Numbered from the stretch's first letter, positions 55,596 to 64,000 are shown. The stretch: 64,000 nt of DNA from Bacilliculturomica massiliensis (GCF_900605495.1 NZ_LR027603.1:248001-312000), one strand, 5' to 3'. Numbers and translations are program-made. Notes: generated by a model not told the origin, from the sequence alone.

Positions 55596-55608
55596 ACGGG
55601 AATAAGGT

Positions 55609-57171
55609 ATGAAAAAACCGAACACGAAAACAATTGAATTTTTTAAGACTGTTTTAATAGTAGTACTGTTTTTCATAACGGTACTACTATTATATTTTTT
55701 CTGGGAAAATGCGACAAAAGATGCTTTTCGATTTACGGAAATGATCTATACCGCTGAGGAAGAAGAGGCTCCGGAAGTGATCGACACGGTGATACCGACG
55801 GAGATCACCGTGGGCTTTGGAAACGGAGTCTATACGGTCATATCAGACGGAGGAGACCTTCTCTGGAAAGAGGCCCTGAAGGAGCTGAAAAAATTCAGTG
55901 CGGACGGAGCCAAGCAGTCAGCCGGCCTTCTGGTCAGCGAGATATCGGAGGAGACCTTCAGAGAGGCTGTAAGCGTCAAATATTCTTCGATCCAGTTCCA
56001 ATTCCACTATGATATTCCCTTCCAGGAGTTCTGCAAATTCTATGATCTTTCTCAGAATCAGAGCTTTGAAAAGATCGAGGGAGCGGCTACGGTGGCCTGG
56101 TCCGGCATGGGGACGGAAAGTATTCTGATCTGGCAGAAGACCGGAAACAAGTACTACGCCATTATAGCGGATCAGAACTATACGAACTTTGAAGATATGA
56201 TCTCCCGCATTGAGACAGGAGACCATGTGAGCTATTATCCGGCCAACACGTTTTTTGGAAGCAGCGTGAAAAGTACGGCCCTGCTGCCTCTCTCTCTGCA
56301 GAGCGATCTTCTGGAAGTAGAGTGCGGCAGAGAAGGCGCAGATTCCTCCGACGGCAAGGTGAAGGATCTGGCGGAAAGTTTCTTTGGAGAAAGCTTTGAT
56401 TTTATCAGAAAGATCACGGATACAAAAGGAAACATCACATACATGTACGGTTACGGGCAGAAGATATTCAACGTAAATGTGGATGGGACCTTTGAATATA
56501 AAGAAGAGGCCTCAGGAAGCTCCGGTTCCTCGCCGAAGTTTTTCGAGTCGCTGGACATAGCCCTGAGTTTCGTGGCCTCCCACGGCAGCTGGAATTCGCT
56601 GGACGGAACGGACATGTCCGTCTATTTGAAAACGGTGCTCCCGGTGGGGGAAGACAAGAAAAAAGGATATAAATTCTTCTTCGGCATGAAGATCGGTTCG
56701 CAGAACGTATACTTTGAAAAAAGCGCGCCCATCGTGGTGGAAGTGGTGAACGGACAGGTGACTTACTATAAAAGGGATATGATCGATTTCGATCAGGACA
56801 CCGCCGCAAACTACAGAAGCGGCATGCCTGAGAATACCTTTGATCCAGTTACAGTCCTCACAGAAAATTTCGATTATATTTACGATAAACTCAGCGAGGC
56901 AGGCGTCGCGCTGGCGCCCAGGGAAAACAGGGAGGCGGCTTTCGACGGCATCGCGGACAGCATCAAAGCCATGGAGATCGGTTATGTAAGGCCCCTGCCT
57001 ACGGCTGAAAACAGCGGGATGGTGCTGAAGCCCTGCTATAGGATCACGTTCGGTAAAAAAGTGATCCTGTATTTCGATCTGTTCAACAAGGCGGAGCCCA
57101 TCGGTTCCGACCGTGAGGAAACAGCGGGCCAGAGCGGAAATACGGCCGATGCGCCGGGAAGCGGAGCGTAG
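55609..57171 (+). CDS. walH: WalK regulator YycH
   Basis: 520-residue membrane protein with one N-terminal transmembrane helix (about 12-32, VLIVVLFFITVLLLYFFW) and a large outside domain of the YycH type. With YycI it binds WalK and adjusts its activity. Identification rests on length, topology and its position before yycI and walJ. It overlaps nothing, with walI starting two bases after its stop. Confidence 0.85.
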   Translation: MKKPNTKTIEFFKTVLIVVLFFITVLLLYFFWENATKDAFRFTEMIYTAEEEEAPEVIDTVIPTEITVGFGNGVYTVISDGGDLLWKEALKELKKFSADGAKQSAGLLVSEISEETFREAVSVKYSSIQFQFHYDIPFQEFCKFYDLSQNQSFEKIEGAATVAWSGMGTESILIWQKTGNKYYAIIADQNYTNFEDMISRIETGDHVSYYPANTFFGSSVKSTALLPLSLQSDLLEVECGREGADSSDGKVKDLAESFFGESFDFIRKITDTKGNITYMYGYGQKIFNVNVDGTFEYKEEASGSSGSSPKFFESLDIALSFVASHGSWNSLDGTDMSVYLKTVLPVGEDKKKGYKFFFGMKIGSQNVYFEKSAPIVVEVVNGQVTYYKRDMIDFDQDTAANYRSGMPENTFDPVTVLTENFDYIYDKLSEAGVALAPRENREAAFDGIADSIKAMEIGYVRPLPTAENSGMVLKPCYRITFGKKVILYFDLFNKAEPIGSDREETAGQSGNTADAPGSGA

Positions 57172-57173
57172 CG

Positions 57174-57944
57174 ATGGATTGGACAAAAGCCAAAAACATA
57201 TTGATCGTCGCGCTTCTGCTGACAGACTTCATCCTGGGAGGATTGTTCTATTTCCAGCACACCGGAGACGAGGGGACCCAGGAGTCGGTGATCGAGGCGA
57301 CCATTGAAGTACTGGAAAATCACAATATCTTTGTGGATACGGAGATACCGGAGAAGACCAGGAGGATGCCCGTTCTTTTCGTGAAGTACGATGAAGAGGA
57401 CGAGGATCTGGTGAGATCCGTGCTCTCCCGTCAGGCGAAGAACGATTCTTTTACCATGACCGAACAAAACCTGAAGACACTGTGCGACAGGATCCTGAGG
57501 GAATGCGGCTTCACAGAGGAAACGCTGGTCTACGATTCCTGGCGGATGGATGGGGACGGCGCGGAGGTAGTCTACAAAAATATATACAACGGGATCCCTG
57601 TGGAAGAAAGCGGGATACGGTGCAGAGTGGAAAAGGGCGAAGTAGTCCGGCTGGACAGACTTTGGCTCACTCCCACGGGGTACGGAAAGACGAAACAGAG
57701 GGTCATTCAATCCAGCGAAGCGCTGATTCAGTTTATGAGCGAACGGGTAAAAGAGAATGAGAACATCGGGGAGGACGAAATCCCGGAAGAGATACACATA
57801 ACGAAAATAGATCTGGTCTACTGGCTGGATCTGTCCGTAGGTCCCAGCGACGGCGTGACGGAGGATACCGCCGTTCCAGCCTGGAGATTTACCTATAACG
57901 ACGGAAAAGTGACTTTCATCGACGCTTATGATCAGCAGCAGTAA
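57174..57944 (+). CDS. walI: WalK regulator YycI
   Basis: 256-residue protein with an N-terminal membrane anchor MDWTKAKNILIVALLLTDFILG, the hallmark of YycI, and an extracellular domain ending FTYNDGKVTFIDAYDQQQ. Partner of YycH. In Bacillus it follows walK and walH directly, but here walRK is at 2.2-4.8 kb. Confidence 0.88.
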   Translation: MDWTKAKNILIVALLLTDFILGGLFYFQHTGDEGTQESVIEATIEVLENHNIFVDTEIPEKTRRMPVLFVKYDEEDEDLVRSVLSRQAKNDSFTMTEQNLKTLCDRILRECGFTEETLVYDSWRMDGDGAEVVYKNIYNGIPVEESGIRCRVEKGEVVRLDRLWLTPTGYGKTKQRVIQSSEALIQFMSERVKENENIGEDEIPEEIHITKIDLVYWLDLSVGPSDGVTEDTAVPAWRFTYNDGKVTFIDAYDQQQ

Positions 57945-57994
57945 AAGACGCACGGCCCGGTCTTTTATCGAAAGAAACGGCAGGGGGACGCTGG

Positions 57995-58078
57995 CTGCCG
58001 GGAAGTCAGCGCCGGGGAGTCAATGCCGGGAAGTCAACGCCGGGGAGTCAGGGCTGAGGAGTCAGCGCTGGGAACTGA
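57995..58078. repeat. 14-bp tandem repeat, six copies
   Basis: Unit close to GCGCCGGGGAGTCA, with the shared GTCA ends at 58008, 58022, 58036, 58050 and 58064, all exactly 14 apart. A sixth copy ends CTGA. Not a multiple of three in unit length and not coding. Confidence 0.85.
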
Positions 58079-58131
58079 GAACGGACAAAAGTCGGAAGCT
58101 GTCATATGATAAATCTGGAAGTGCGATCGAG

Positions 58132-58176
58132 AAGCTATGCGCGCCGGCGGGACCGCCTGTTTGCATAGCTTTTCTC
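58132..58176 (+). terminator. Terminator after walHI
   Basis: AAGCTATGC (58132-58140) pairs with GCATAGCTT (58163-58171), a GC-rich hairpin loop lies between, and TTCTCT follows. Confidence 0.65.
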
Positions 58177-58344
58177 TGATCTCTCTGCCTGCCGCGCCGG
58201 CCGGCTGAAGGACAGGACGGGCCAAAGCAGGGGAGGACACGCGGGCAATATATACTTTACAAGAAATTAACTTTAGAACATCAAAAAAATGACACGAGTT
58301 CTACACATTATTTGGGAATAATAGTACAAGGAGAAACAAAGAAG

Positions 58345-59139
58345 ATGACATTAGGGTTTTGTTCCTTTTCCAGCGGCAGCAGCGGCAACTGTTATATGGT
58401 CAGATCCAACACTACCGCGCTGCTGGTAGACGCGGGCATCAGCGGAAAAAAGATCTGGGAGGGTCTGGAGAGGACTCAGACGCCCAGAGAAATGGTAACG
58501 GCGCTGCTGATCACTCACGAACACAGCGATCACACGAAAAGCGTGGGAACCGTGTCAAAAAAACAAAAAGACCTGTGCGTCTATGCCAGCGAAGGAACGT
58601 GGGATAAGATCACAGCTCCTGTAGCTGAACATCAGCGCCGCTGTTTTCAGGCCGGGGACGTCTTTGAGATCGGCGATATTCAGGTAAAGACCTTCCGCGT
58701 TTCTCACGATGCGGCAGATCCCGTTGGATATTCCTTCTATTCCGGAGACCGTCAGATCAGTATCGTGACAGACACCGGATATGTGAGGGAAGAAACCATG
58801 GAGGAAATGACCGGAGCGGATATTCTGGTACTGGAGGCCAACCACGATGTGGATATGCTCAGAATCGGAAAATATCCCTGGTTTCTGAAACAGCGGGTGC
58901 TGTCTGACGAGGGACATCTGTCCAACGAAGCGGCGGGGAATGCACTGGTGGACCTCATCTCCCGCAGGGAAAAGGAGCGCTGCGTACTTCTGGCGCATCT
59001 GAGCCGGGAAAACAATTTCCCTGAAATGGCCTACCAAACTGTAAAAAACATTCTCGAGGAAGCGAATTACTACATAGGGAAGCATGTGTTTCTGGATACA
59101 CTCCTGAGAGATACGGTAAGCAGTCTTTATGAAATATGA
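58345..59139 (+). CDS. walJ: Metallo-beta-lactamase-fold hydrolase WalJ/YycJ
   Basis: 264-residue MBL-fold protein, probable exonuclease/phosphodiesterase linked to replication-division coordination. CSFSSGSSGNCYMV starts the family, ITHEHSDHTKSVG supplies the metal-binding HxHxDH, and VTDTGYV and LEANHDVDML follow. ATG 58345 is chosen over an upstream alternative because it has AAGGAG. It lies after the wal regulators and before htrA, as in Bacillus. Confidence 0.94.
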   Translation: MTLGFCSFSSGSSGNCYMVRSNTTALLVDAGISGKKIWEGLERTQTPREMVTALLITHEHSDHTKSVGTVSKKQKDLCVYASEGTWDKITAPVAEHQRRCFQAGDVFEIGDIQVKTFRVSHDAADPVGYSFYSGDRQISIVTDTGYVREETMEEMTGADILVLEANHDVDMLRIGKYPWFLKQRVLSDEGHLSNEAAGNALVDLISRREKERCVLLAHLSRENNFPEMAYQTVKNILEEANYYIGKHVFLDTLLRDTVSSLYEI

Positions 59140-59166
59140 GAACTATTTTGATTGGGGGAGAGAACA

Positions 59167-60774
59167 ATGGATGAAGAAAAGAGAGAATTCGGACAGGAAG
59201 AACAATCGGGCGGGCAGCGGATGAATCAGCAGCCGGCGCAGCCTTACACATCACAGCCTTCCGCATCAGAGCAGATGGGACAGGGGCAGGCAGACCGACA
59301 GCAGATAGATCGACAGCAGGCAGGCCAGGAGCAGGGCTTTAGGGACTTTAATCCGGCGCTGCAGGGTCAGGAACCCTGGAGAGATCCACAGCAGAGAAGG
59401 GAGACCGATCCACGGGAGACCGGTTCATGGCAGAATAGAGAAGGAGCTGGTCAAGCCAGAGAAGCGGCTGGATACAGCGGCGCTCAGGCAGGAGAAAACG
59501 GCGGATATTACCGGGAGCCGGGAGCCGGCGGCGACCGCGGCGACTACGCGCAGGGCGGGCAGCAGTATTCCCAGCAATATTCCAAGCAGGATGTTTATCA
59601 GTCTCAGCCCCCCAGAAAAAAGAGGGGCGGAGCCGGCCAGCTGGTGGCGATCATTCTGGTGATCGTCCTGGCCGCGGGCTGCGGCTTCGGAGGCGGGATA
59701 GCGGCTGTCAAGCTGGCTCCGGATATGTTCGGCTACAGCGGCGCCGGCGCCGGAGGGACCTTCACCATCAACCCGGACAGCAAAGTGGACACGGCGGAAG
59801 CCATCGCGGCTAAAGTAATGCCCTCTGTGGTGGGAATCAGCACCCAGTCGGTGAGAGAGATCAGCGACCCCTTCATGCAGATGTTCGGCATGGGAGGACA
59901 GAGCCAGATCACAGAAGGCGTAGGAACAGGCGTCATCGTGGATCCCAACGGTTATATCCTCACCAACTCCCATGTGGTAAACGACGGGGATACCAAATCC
60001 ATCAAGGTGCAGTTATACGATGGAAGAGAGCTGGACGGAAGCGTGCTCTGGAACGATAAGACGCTGGATTTGGCTATCGTAAAAGTGGACGCCACAGGGT
60101 TGACCGCCGCGGAACTGGGCGATTCCGACGACATGAAGATCGGTTCCTACACGGCGGCCATCGGAAATCCTCTGGGCCTCGAGTTCCAGAGAAGTATGTC
60201 CCAGGGGATCATAAGCGGACTGGACCGCTCCATCACAGTCACAGACGGAAGCAGCAGGGTGACAATGGACGGACTGATGCAGACCGACGCTTCCATCAAT
60301 TCCGGAAACAGCGGCGGACCGCTGCTGAACAGCAAGGGCGAAGTGATCGGCATCAACAGCGCCAAAGTCCAGAGCGGAGAAGGCATGGGATTTGCAATTC
60401 CCATCAATGTGGCAAAGCCCATCATTAAGGAGATCAAAGATAAAGGAGAGTTCACCAGAGCCTACATCGGCATCGAAGCTTTTGGACTGGGCGATTACTC
60501 CTCCGCATATCCCAGCGTAAATCTGAAAGAAAAACTGGGCACGGATCAGGGGATCTTCGTTCAGAACGTCACCGCAGGCGGCGGAGCCGAAGCGGCGGGC
60601 GTCAAGGATGGAGATATCATTACGGAGCTCAACGGTGAAAAGGTATCGTCCATGAACGGACTGAACACCAAGCTGATCCAGTACCGTCCCGGCGAAAAAG
60701 TGACGCTGACCATTCTGAGAGACAAGAAAGAGATGAAGCTGGATGTGACGCTGAAAGCTGGAACTACTGTGTAG
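59167..60774 (+). CDS. htrA: HtrA-type S1C serine protease with PDZ domain
   Basis: 535-residue envelope protease. The first 150 residues are Gln/Gly-rich low complexity (QQAGQEQGFRDF and similar, cytoplasmic). A transmembrane segment lies near 158-182 (LVAIILVIVLAAGCGFGGG). The trypsin-like domain has the triad His (LTNSHVVNDGD), Asp (KTLDLAIVKVD) and Ser (NSGNSGGPLL). The PDZ domain occupies the C-terminus (AAGVKDGDIITELNG). Position after walJ matches htrC of Bacillus. Confidence 0.95.
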   Translation: MDEEKREFGQEEQSGGQRMNQQPAQPYTSQPSASEQMGQGQADRQQIDRQQAGQEQGFRDFNPALQGQEPWRDPQQRRETDPRETGSWQNREGAGQAREAAGYSGAQAGENGGYYREPGAGGDRGDYAQGGQQYSQQYSKQDVYQSQPPRKKRGGAGQLVAIILVIVLAAGCGFGGGIAAVKLAPDMFGYSGAGAGGTFTINPDSKVDTAEAIAAKVMPSVVGISTQSVREISDPFMQMFGMGGQSQITEGVGTGVIVDPNGYILTNSHVVNDGDTKSIKVQLYDGRELDGSVLWNDKTLDLAIVKVDATGLTAAELGDSDDMKIGSYTAAIGNPLGLEFQRSMSQGIISGLDRSITVTDGSSRVTMDGLMQTDASINSGNSGGPLLNSKGEVIGINSAKVQSGEGMGFAIPINVAKPIIKEIKDKGEFTRAYIGIEAFGLGDYSSAYPSVNLKEKLGTDQGIFVQNVTAGGGAEAAGVKDGDIITELNGEKVSSMNGLNTKLIQYRPGEKVTLTILRDKKEMKLDVTLKAGTTV

Positions 60775-60798
60775 ACAAATCCGGAATCGTTAAACTCC

Positions 60799-60849
60799 AA
60801 ACTCCGATCAGGCTCTGAGAGGAATTCGCCGGGGCTCTGATCGGAGTTT
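60799..60849 (+). terminator. Terminator after htrA
   Basis: Perfect 13-bp stem AAACTCCGATCAG / CTGATCGGAGTTT with a 25-base loop, just after the htrA stop. No strong T-run, so it may be partial. Confidence 0.55.
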
Positions 60850-61038
60850 AAACAGATCGCAAAAGGAATGCAGGCGGTGTGCAGATAGAATGGAGATCGC
60901 GTGCAGCCAGCACCACGCAGACTATGTGATCAGCCTGCAGGCACTGTGGGGTCAGATCGGAATAGAGGCTGTGCATCGTGGATTAAATCGTTAATCGCTA
61001 ATAATAGATCTAATAGTGATTTAGATAGTGTAAAAAGG

Positions 61039-61067
61039 CCGGGGAGGTTCAGTTCCCCGGTTTTTTT
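61039..61067 (+). terminator. Orphan intrinsic terminator
   Basis: CCGGGGA / TCCCCGG stem with TTTTTTT after it and AAAAA before it. The nearest gene (htrA) ends 265 bp upstream and has its own hairpin. So a short non-coding transcript upstream is possible, or the site may protect rlmH from read-through. Confidence 0.8.
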
Positions 61068-61135
61068 AGTCTTTGAGGGCGGCAATAGCAGGAGCGAGGG
61101 ATTCGGTTTTGGCTGCGGAGGATGGTGGTAGCGCC

Positions 61136-61209
61136 GGGCGTGGGTGAATGGGATGGTCGGAATGTCGGGCGTGGGGGAATAGGATGGCCGAAGTGTCGGG
61201 CGTAGGTGA
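61136..61209. repeat. 31-bp tandem repeat before the right dyad element
   Basis: Two full copies beginning GGGCGTGGGTGAATG (61136, 61167) and the start of a third at 61198. The TGGGTGA/TGGGGGA inside each copy is in register with the first TAGGTGA half-site of the dyad element. Confidence 0.75.
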
Positions 61210-61371
61210 ATATGAAGAAAAAATCGAGATCTCACCTAAATTTGTTGGAAAAATAGGTGAGAATCACAATTTATTTTTAGTATTGCTCATTTTATGGAAA
61301 ATTAATACAGAAAAACAGGCCAAAAGTCCTTTATTTATGCAAAACCGCGATTTTTTTGCGATTTTCACCTA
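61203..61371. repeat. Origin-flanking dyad element, right copy
   Basis: Pairs at the same offsets as the left copy: TAGGTGA 61203 with TCACCTA 61232 (perfect), TAGGTGA 61254 with a decayed TTGCTCA 61283, and a decayed TATGCAA 61336 with TCACCTA 61365. All spacers are 22 bp. The bases between half-sites share only A/T tracts and a GGAAAA block with the left copy. Confidence 0.75.
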
Positions 61372-61398
61372 CGCGATCGGTCGAGGGGCAGGAGATCG

Positions 61399-61617
61399 GG
61401 CCGCCGGCCAATGCAGAGACGCTGGACCGCCAGATGAATACAGAGACGTCCGAGTCTCCGGCTGAATGAAGAGACCGCCGGGCTGCCTCCTGAACGAATA
61501 GAACGCCCGGCCGCCAGCTGAACGGAAAGACCACTGAGATGCCGGCCAATGTAGAGACGTCCGATTTTCAAGCTGAATGCAGAGACCGCCGGATGCCGCC
61601 GCTGAACCGTGACACGA
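61399..61617. repeat. Degenerate 27-29-bp GC-rich repeats, about eight copies
   Basis: Units ending in AATGNAGAGAC or a variant, spaced 27-29 bp (for example GGCCAATGCAGAGAC, GGCTGAATGAAGAGAC, GCTGAATGCAGAGAC). The units are too diverged and the array too regular for a CRISPR. Confidence 0.7.
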
Positions 61618-61778
61618 GACTGGGATTATCCTAGGAGGAAAAGGCTATTATATGTTATACTAGTTGAGATAAAAGTGGAGAGACATGGATCTTTCCGCCT
61701 TTCCTCCATACGAAATGACACAGGATGGGGGAGGGAGGACAAGGAAGACTCATAAAAGAAGAGGGAAAGCAGGGAAAT

Positions 61779-62258
61779 ATGAATATTACAGTGGTGTGCA
61801 TCGGCAAGTTAAAGGAAGGATACTGGCGGGAGGCCATCGCAGAGTATGGAAAGCGTCTCAATAAATATTGTACATTAGTAATAGACGAACTAAAAGAAGA
61901 ACGACTGCCGGACAACGCTTCTGCAGCGGAGGAGGCGGGGGTCAAGGAGTCTGAGGGAAAGAATATTTTAAAGCGCATAAAGCCAGGCGGCTATGTCATA
62001 GCCCTCGATGTGAAGGGAAAGGCACTTTCCTCGGAGGGACTGGCGGAGAAGCTGGATTCCCTGGGGATAGAGGGAAAAAGCGATGTGACGTTTATCATCG
62101 GGGGATCTCTGGGACTTTCGCCGGAGGTGCTTGCCCGGGCGGATCTCAGGCTGTCCTTCTCTTCCATGACGTTTCCGCACCAGATGATGCGTGTCATTCT
62201 CCTCGAACAGATCTACCGCGCCTTCAAGATCAATAAGAATGAGACGTACCACAAATAA
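61779..62258 (+). CDS. rlmH: 23S rRNA pseudouridine-1915 N3-methyltransferase RlmH
   Basis: 159-residue SPOUT methyltransferase. MNITVVCIGKLKEGYWREAI at the N-terminus, FIIGGSLGLSPEVLARA and SFSSMTFPHQMMRVILLEQIYRAF at the C-terminal trefoil knot. ATG 61779 is chosen over an upstream extension, giving the exact family length. The walJ-htrA-rlmH order is as in Bacillus. Confidence 0.97.
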   Translation: MNITVVCIGKLKEGYWREAIAEYGKRLNKYCTLVIDELKEERLPDNASAAEEAGVKESEGKNILKRIKPGGYVIALDVKGKALSSEGLAEKLDSLGIEGKSDVTFIIGGSLGLSPEVLARADLRLSFSSMTFPHQMMRVILLEQIYRAFKINKNETYHK

Positions 62259-62407
62259 ATTTCGCGCTGCATGAGAGGCGTATGACCAGCCGTACGCCGC
62301 GCCGCCGCAACCCACGCGTACCATCTGTAAAGGATCAGCACGCCGGATTGGCGGCCTGCTGATATGCAGTGACATAACAGCCGCACACTGCCGGAATGGC
62401 GATGGGG

Positions 62408-64000
62408 TCATCCTTGCAGCGGCAGAAGGATCCGGGCTTCAAAAAGCTTTAGATCCCCGTTGTAACGGACGCTGAACAGACCTTCATACTTGTCTGTGAT
62501 CTTCCGGATCAGGGGTATGCCGAATCCGTGGGCGCATCTGTCTTTTTTCGTGGTGGGCAGATCCTCGCCGACGGAAGGAGCGCTGTTGACACAATGAACA
62601 GAAAGATAGGAATCATCGATCCTCATCGAAAAAGTCAGATGGGGATCTTTCTTTTCCGCTGCGGCCGCTCCTGCGCTCACTGCCCCTTCAATGGCGTTAT
62701 CCAGAAGATTGACCAGCAGGGTGCAGAGATCTCCCTCGTCAAATGGAAGAGAAGGAGGTAGTGAGGAAACGTCGAAGTCGACGGCGACGCCCCAGTCATT
62801 TGCCCGGAAGAGCTGAGCGGAGAGGATCGAGTTGACCAGCTCGTTTGCACAGAAGAAACGACCTTCCGGTATGGAGTCCAACTCTTTGTCGATGGCTGTC
62901 ATGAGCTTTTCGTTCTGTCCGGTCCGGCACAGGTGGCGAAAGCGCAGCAGGCCGCTTCTTGTCTCGTGTTTGATCCGGCGCAGATCTCTGCTGTAATTAG
63001 TCAGCTCTTCGCAGCGTTCTGTTCTGACGCGGGCCAGATACAGGGCGATCTGCTCCCGTTCCATGGCCTGTACGCTGTTATGATACACTTCCACGGTGTC
63101 TGAGATGAGAACCGCGAAGCAGAGGAAGGTCTGTATGTATATGGCTGTCTCTGCGGGCCAGGTAAGTATAATGGGTTCGTACATAGTGAATGAACGATCG
63201 ATCAGCAGAGCCATGCAAAAAACCAGTGAACCGCTCATCAGGATCGTTATTTTCCAGGGGTTTAAACGATCGGAGGAATCGGGAGAGAAATATGATCCCT
63301 CCACTGGTAATCTTCTGCGCTTCGGCCAGAGCAGATCAGGAGACCCGGGGGGCTGAGATGTTTGGGGAGGCGAAAAAGGGAATAGGGTCTTAAGCGCCCT
63401 GCAGGGTCTGAGCACCCAGAGGGGCCCGAGAAAAAGAGCGGCGCAGACAGCCCATTTGTACAGAGTAAACGTGCGGCTGAACAGGATCATGGAGGAAAGG
63501 TCGTCACCCATGAAAAAGCGCGGGAACAGGAAGCTCCACAGACACATGGAGACGCCCACGGAGAGGGTCAGCCTGCAGATGACGGAAGGCAGGCCGCATA
63601 GTCTCTGCTGGAGGATCAGAATCAGCGAGAGAGCGCCATAAAGGCCGATCCGCTCGATCTCCTGGGTCTCAAGAGCATGGCCAAGAAGGAGTGAAACAGG
63701 CAGGGAGGCCCGGGTCAGAATACAGCACAGGCAAAGCATCCCGTAAAGGCAGGCAGACTTTCCCAGTCCGACCCGCAGTCCCACAGTCAGGTAGAGAAGA
63801 GATGTGAGCAATGCACCGGCACAGAGAAAAGCCGCGATGAAGAGCCGCAGCTTCTGCAGTCCTATAACCGCTTGCGGAGCGCCCAGGGCCGGAGGGTATG
63901 TGAAACCACTGTAAAAATGCGTGTCGTCCCTGGCGGCGACAACGATCTCGATCATATCGGCGGCCTGAAATACCACAATAGAGCCGCGCTTCGCATCAAT
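62408..64000 (-). CDS. 7TMR-type GHKL sensor histidine kinase (5' end outside the window)
   Basis: At least 530 residues, open to the window edge with no stop, so the start is not seen. The visible N-terminus (VVAARDDTHFYSGFTYPPALG) looks like the end of an extracellular 7TMR-DISM sensor domain. About seven hydrophobic segments follow (residues about 50-310 of the visible part), then a cytoplasmic kinase: H box LRRIKHETRSGLLRFRHL, N box LLVNLLDNAIEGAVSAG, G box HGFGIPLIRKI. This is the GHKL/AgrC-like class that usually pairs with a LytTR regulator. None is in the window. It runs against replication, unlike its neighbours. Confidence 0.87.
   Translation of the reverse strand: MDAKRGSIVVFQAADMIEIVVAARDDTHFYSGFTYPPALGAPQAVIGLQKLRLFIAAFLCAGALLTSLLYLTVGLRVGLGKSACLYGMLCLCCILTRASLPVSLLLGHALETQEIERIGLYGALSLILILQQRLCGLPSVICRLTLSVGVSMCLWSFLFPRFFMGDDLSSMILFSRTFTLYKWAVCAALFLGPLWVLRPCRALKTLFPFSPPQTSQPPGSPDLLWPKRRRLPVEGSYFSPDSSDRLNPWKITILMSGSLVFCMALLIDRSFTMYEPIILTWPAETAIYIQTFLCFAVLISDTVEVYHNSVQAMEREQIALYLARVRTERCEELTNYSRDLRRIKHETRSGLLRFRHLCRTGQNEKLMTAIDKELDSIPEGRFFCANELVNSILSAQLFRANDWGVAVDFDVSSLPPSLPFDEGDLCTLLVNLLDNAIEGAVSAGAAAAEKKDPHLTFSMRIDDSYLSVHCVNSAPSVGEDLPTTKKDRCAHGFGIPLIRKITDKYEGLFSVRYNGDLKLFEARILLPLQG

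Larger units (their letters stand above)
57945..58344. other. walI / walJ intergenic region
   Basis: 400 bp without a gene. It contains a 14-bp tandem repeat and a terminator hairpin. An AT-rich stretch before walJ presumably contains its promoter, not clearly defined. Confidence 0.6.
60775..61778. other. 1.0-kb gene-free region between htrA and rlmH
   Basis: Contains the htrA terminator, a second intrinsic terminator (61039-61067) with no gene in front of it, a 31-bp repeat array (61136-61209), the right dyad element (61203-61371) and degenerate 27-29-bp repeats (61399-61617). A TATACTAG-type hexamer near 61656 may belong to the rlmH promoter. Confidence 0.7.

Noticed and set aside
61399-61617. 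CRISPR-like array
   Set aside because: The 27-29-bp units abut without spacers and vary throughout. There are no cas genes in the window.

Overview
This window is the replication-origin region of a Gram-positive anaerobe of the class Clostridia. The evidence is the order gyrA-gyrB-dnaA-dnaN-recF-rpmH-rnpA-yidD-yidC-jag-mnmE-mnmG-rsmG-noc-parA-parB on one side of the origin and rpsF-ssb-rpsR-gdpP-rplI-dnaB-purA-walR-walK on the other. Formate-tetrahydrofolate ligase, a DnaD primosome protein, a sigma-B operon and WalRK/WalHIJ fit a Firmicute. A more precise placement (perhaps an Anaerovoracaceae-like, GC-rich, Fhs-bearing lineage) is only a guess. Genes run away from oriC on both sides. Left of dnaA nearly everything is on the minus strand (exceptions: fhs, the S8 protease and a PAP2 phosphatase). 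Right of dnaA nearly everything is on the plus strand (exception: the histidine kinase cut by the right edge).

Layout, left to right. 0-5 kb: fhs, then the WalK/WalR two-component pair. 5-18 kb: an intracellular-type subtilisin, a very long membrane-anchored M23/LysM/G5 endopeptidase, a DnaD protein fused to a helicase-loader N-terminal domain, purA, a DUF1858 protein, dnaB, rplI, gdpP and rpsR-ssb-rpsF. 17.6-20 kb: a lone tyrosine recombinase and a 1.1-kb gene-free zone full of repeats. 20-30.7 kb: a nucleotidyltransferase, an acyltransferase, PAP2, a DUF2148 iron-sulfur protein, the FMN-riboswitch-controlled ribD-ribE-ribBA-ribH operon, trpS and an AAA/DUF4143 ATPase. 30.9-32.5 kb: rsbV-rsbW-sigB, preceded by a textbook sigma-B promoter. 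32.6-42 kb: gyrase, oriC, dnaA, dnaN, a flavodoxin-fold oxidoreductase and recF. 42-52 kb: the ribosome/tRNA-modification and chromosome-partition cluster. 52-62 kb: a cysteine desulfurase-like enzyme, a PAS-PP2C phosphatase, a secreted protein, walH-walI-walJ, htrA and rlmH. 62.4 kb to the end: a 7TMR-type sensor kinase whose start lies outside the window.

Regulatory links readable from the DNA. A sigma-B promoter drives rsbV-rsbW-sigB, and the PAS-PP2C phosphatase at 53.7 kb is the likely upstream activator. A perfect WalR box lies upstream of the secreted protein and walHI, which are about 50 kb from walRK although in Bacillus all five wal genes form one operon. The ParB sites (parS) are built into intrinsic-terminator hairpins after noc and after parB, and each is followed by a pair of about 65-nt structured repeats.

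The least explained feature is a pair of 169-bp AT-rich elements, one 18 kb left and one 23.5 kb right of dnaA. Each contains inverted TAGGTGA/TCACCTA half-sites with the same internal spacing (pairs starting at offsets 0, 51 and 133), and each sits among GC-rich degenerate tandem repeats. I know of no described element with this layout.
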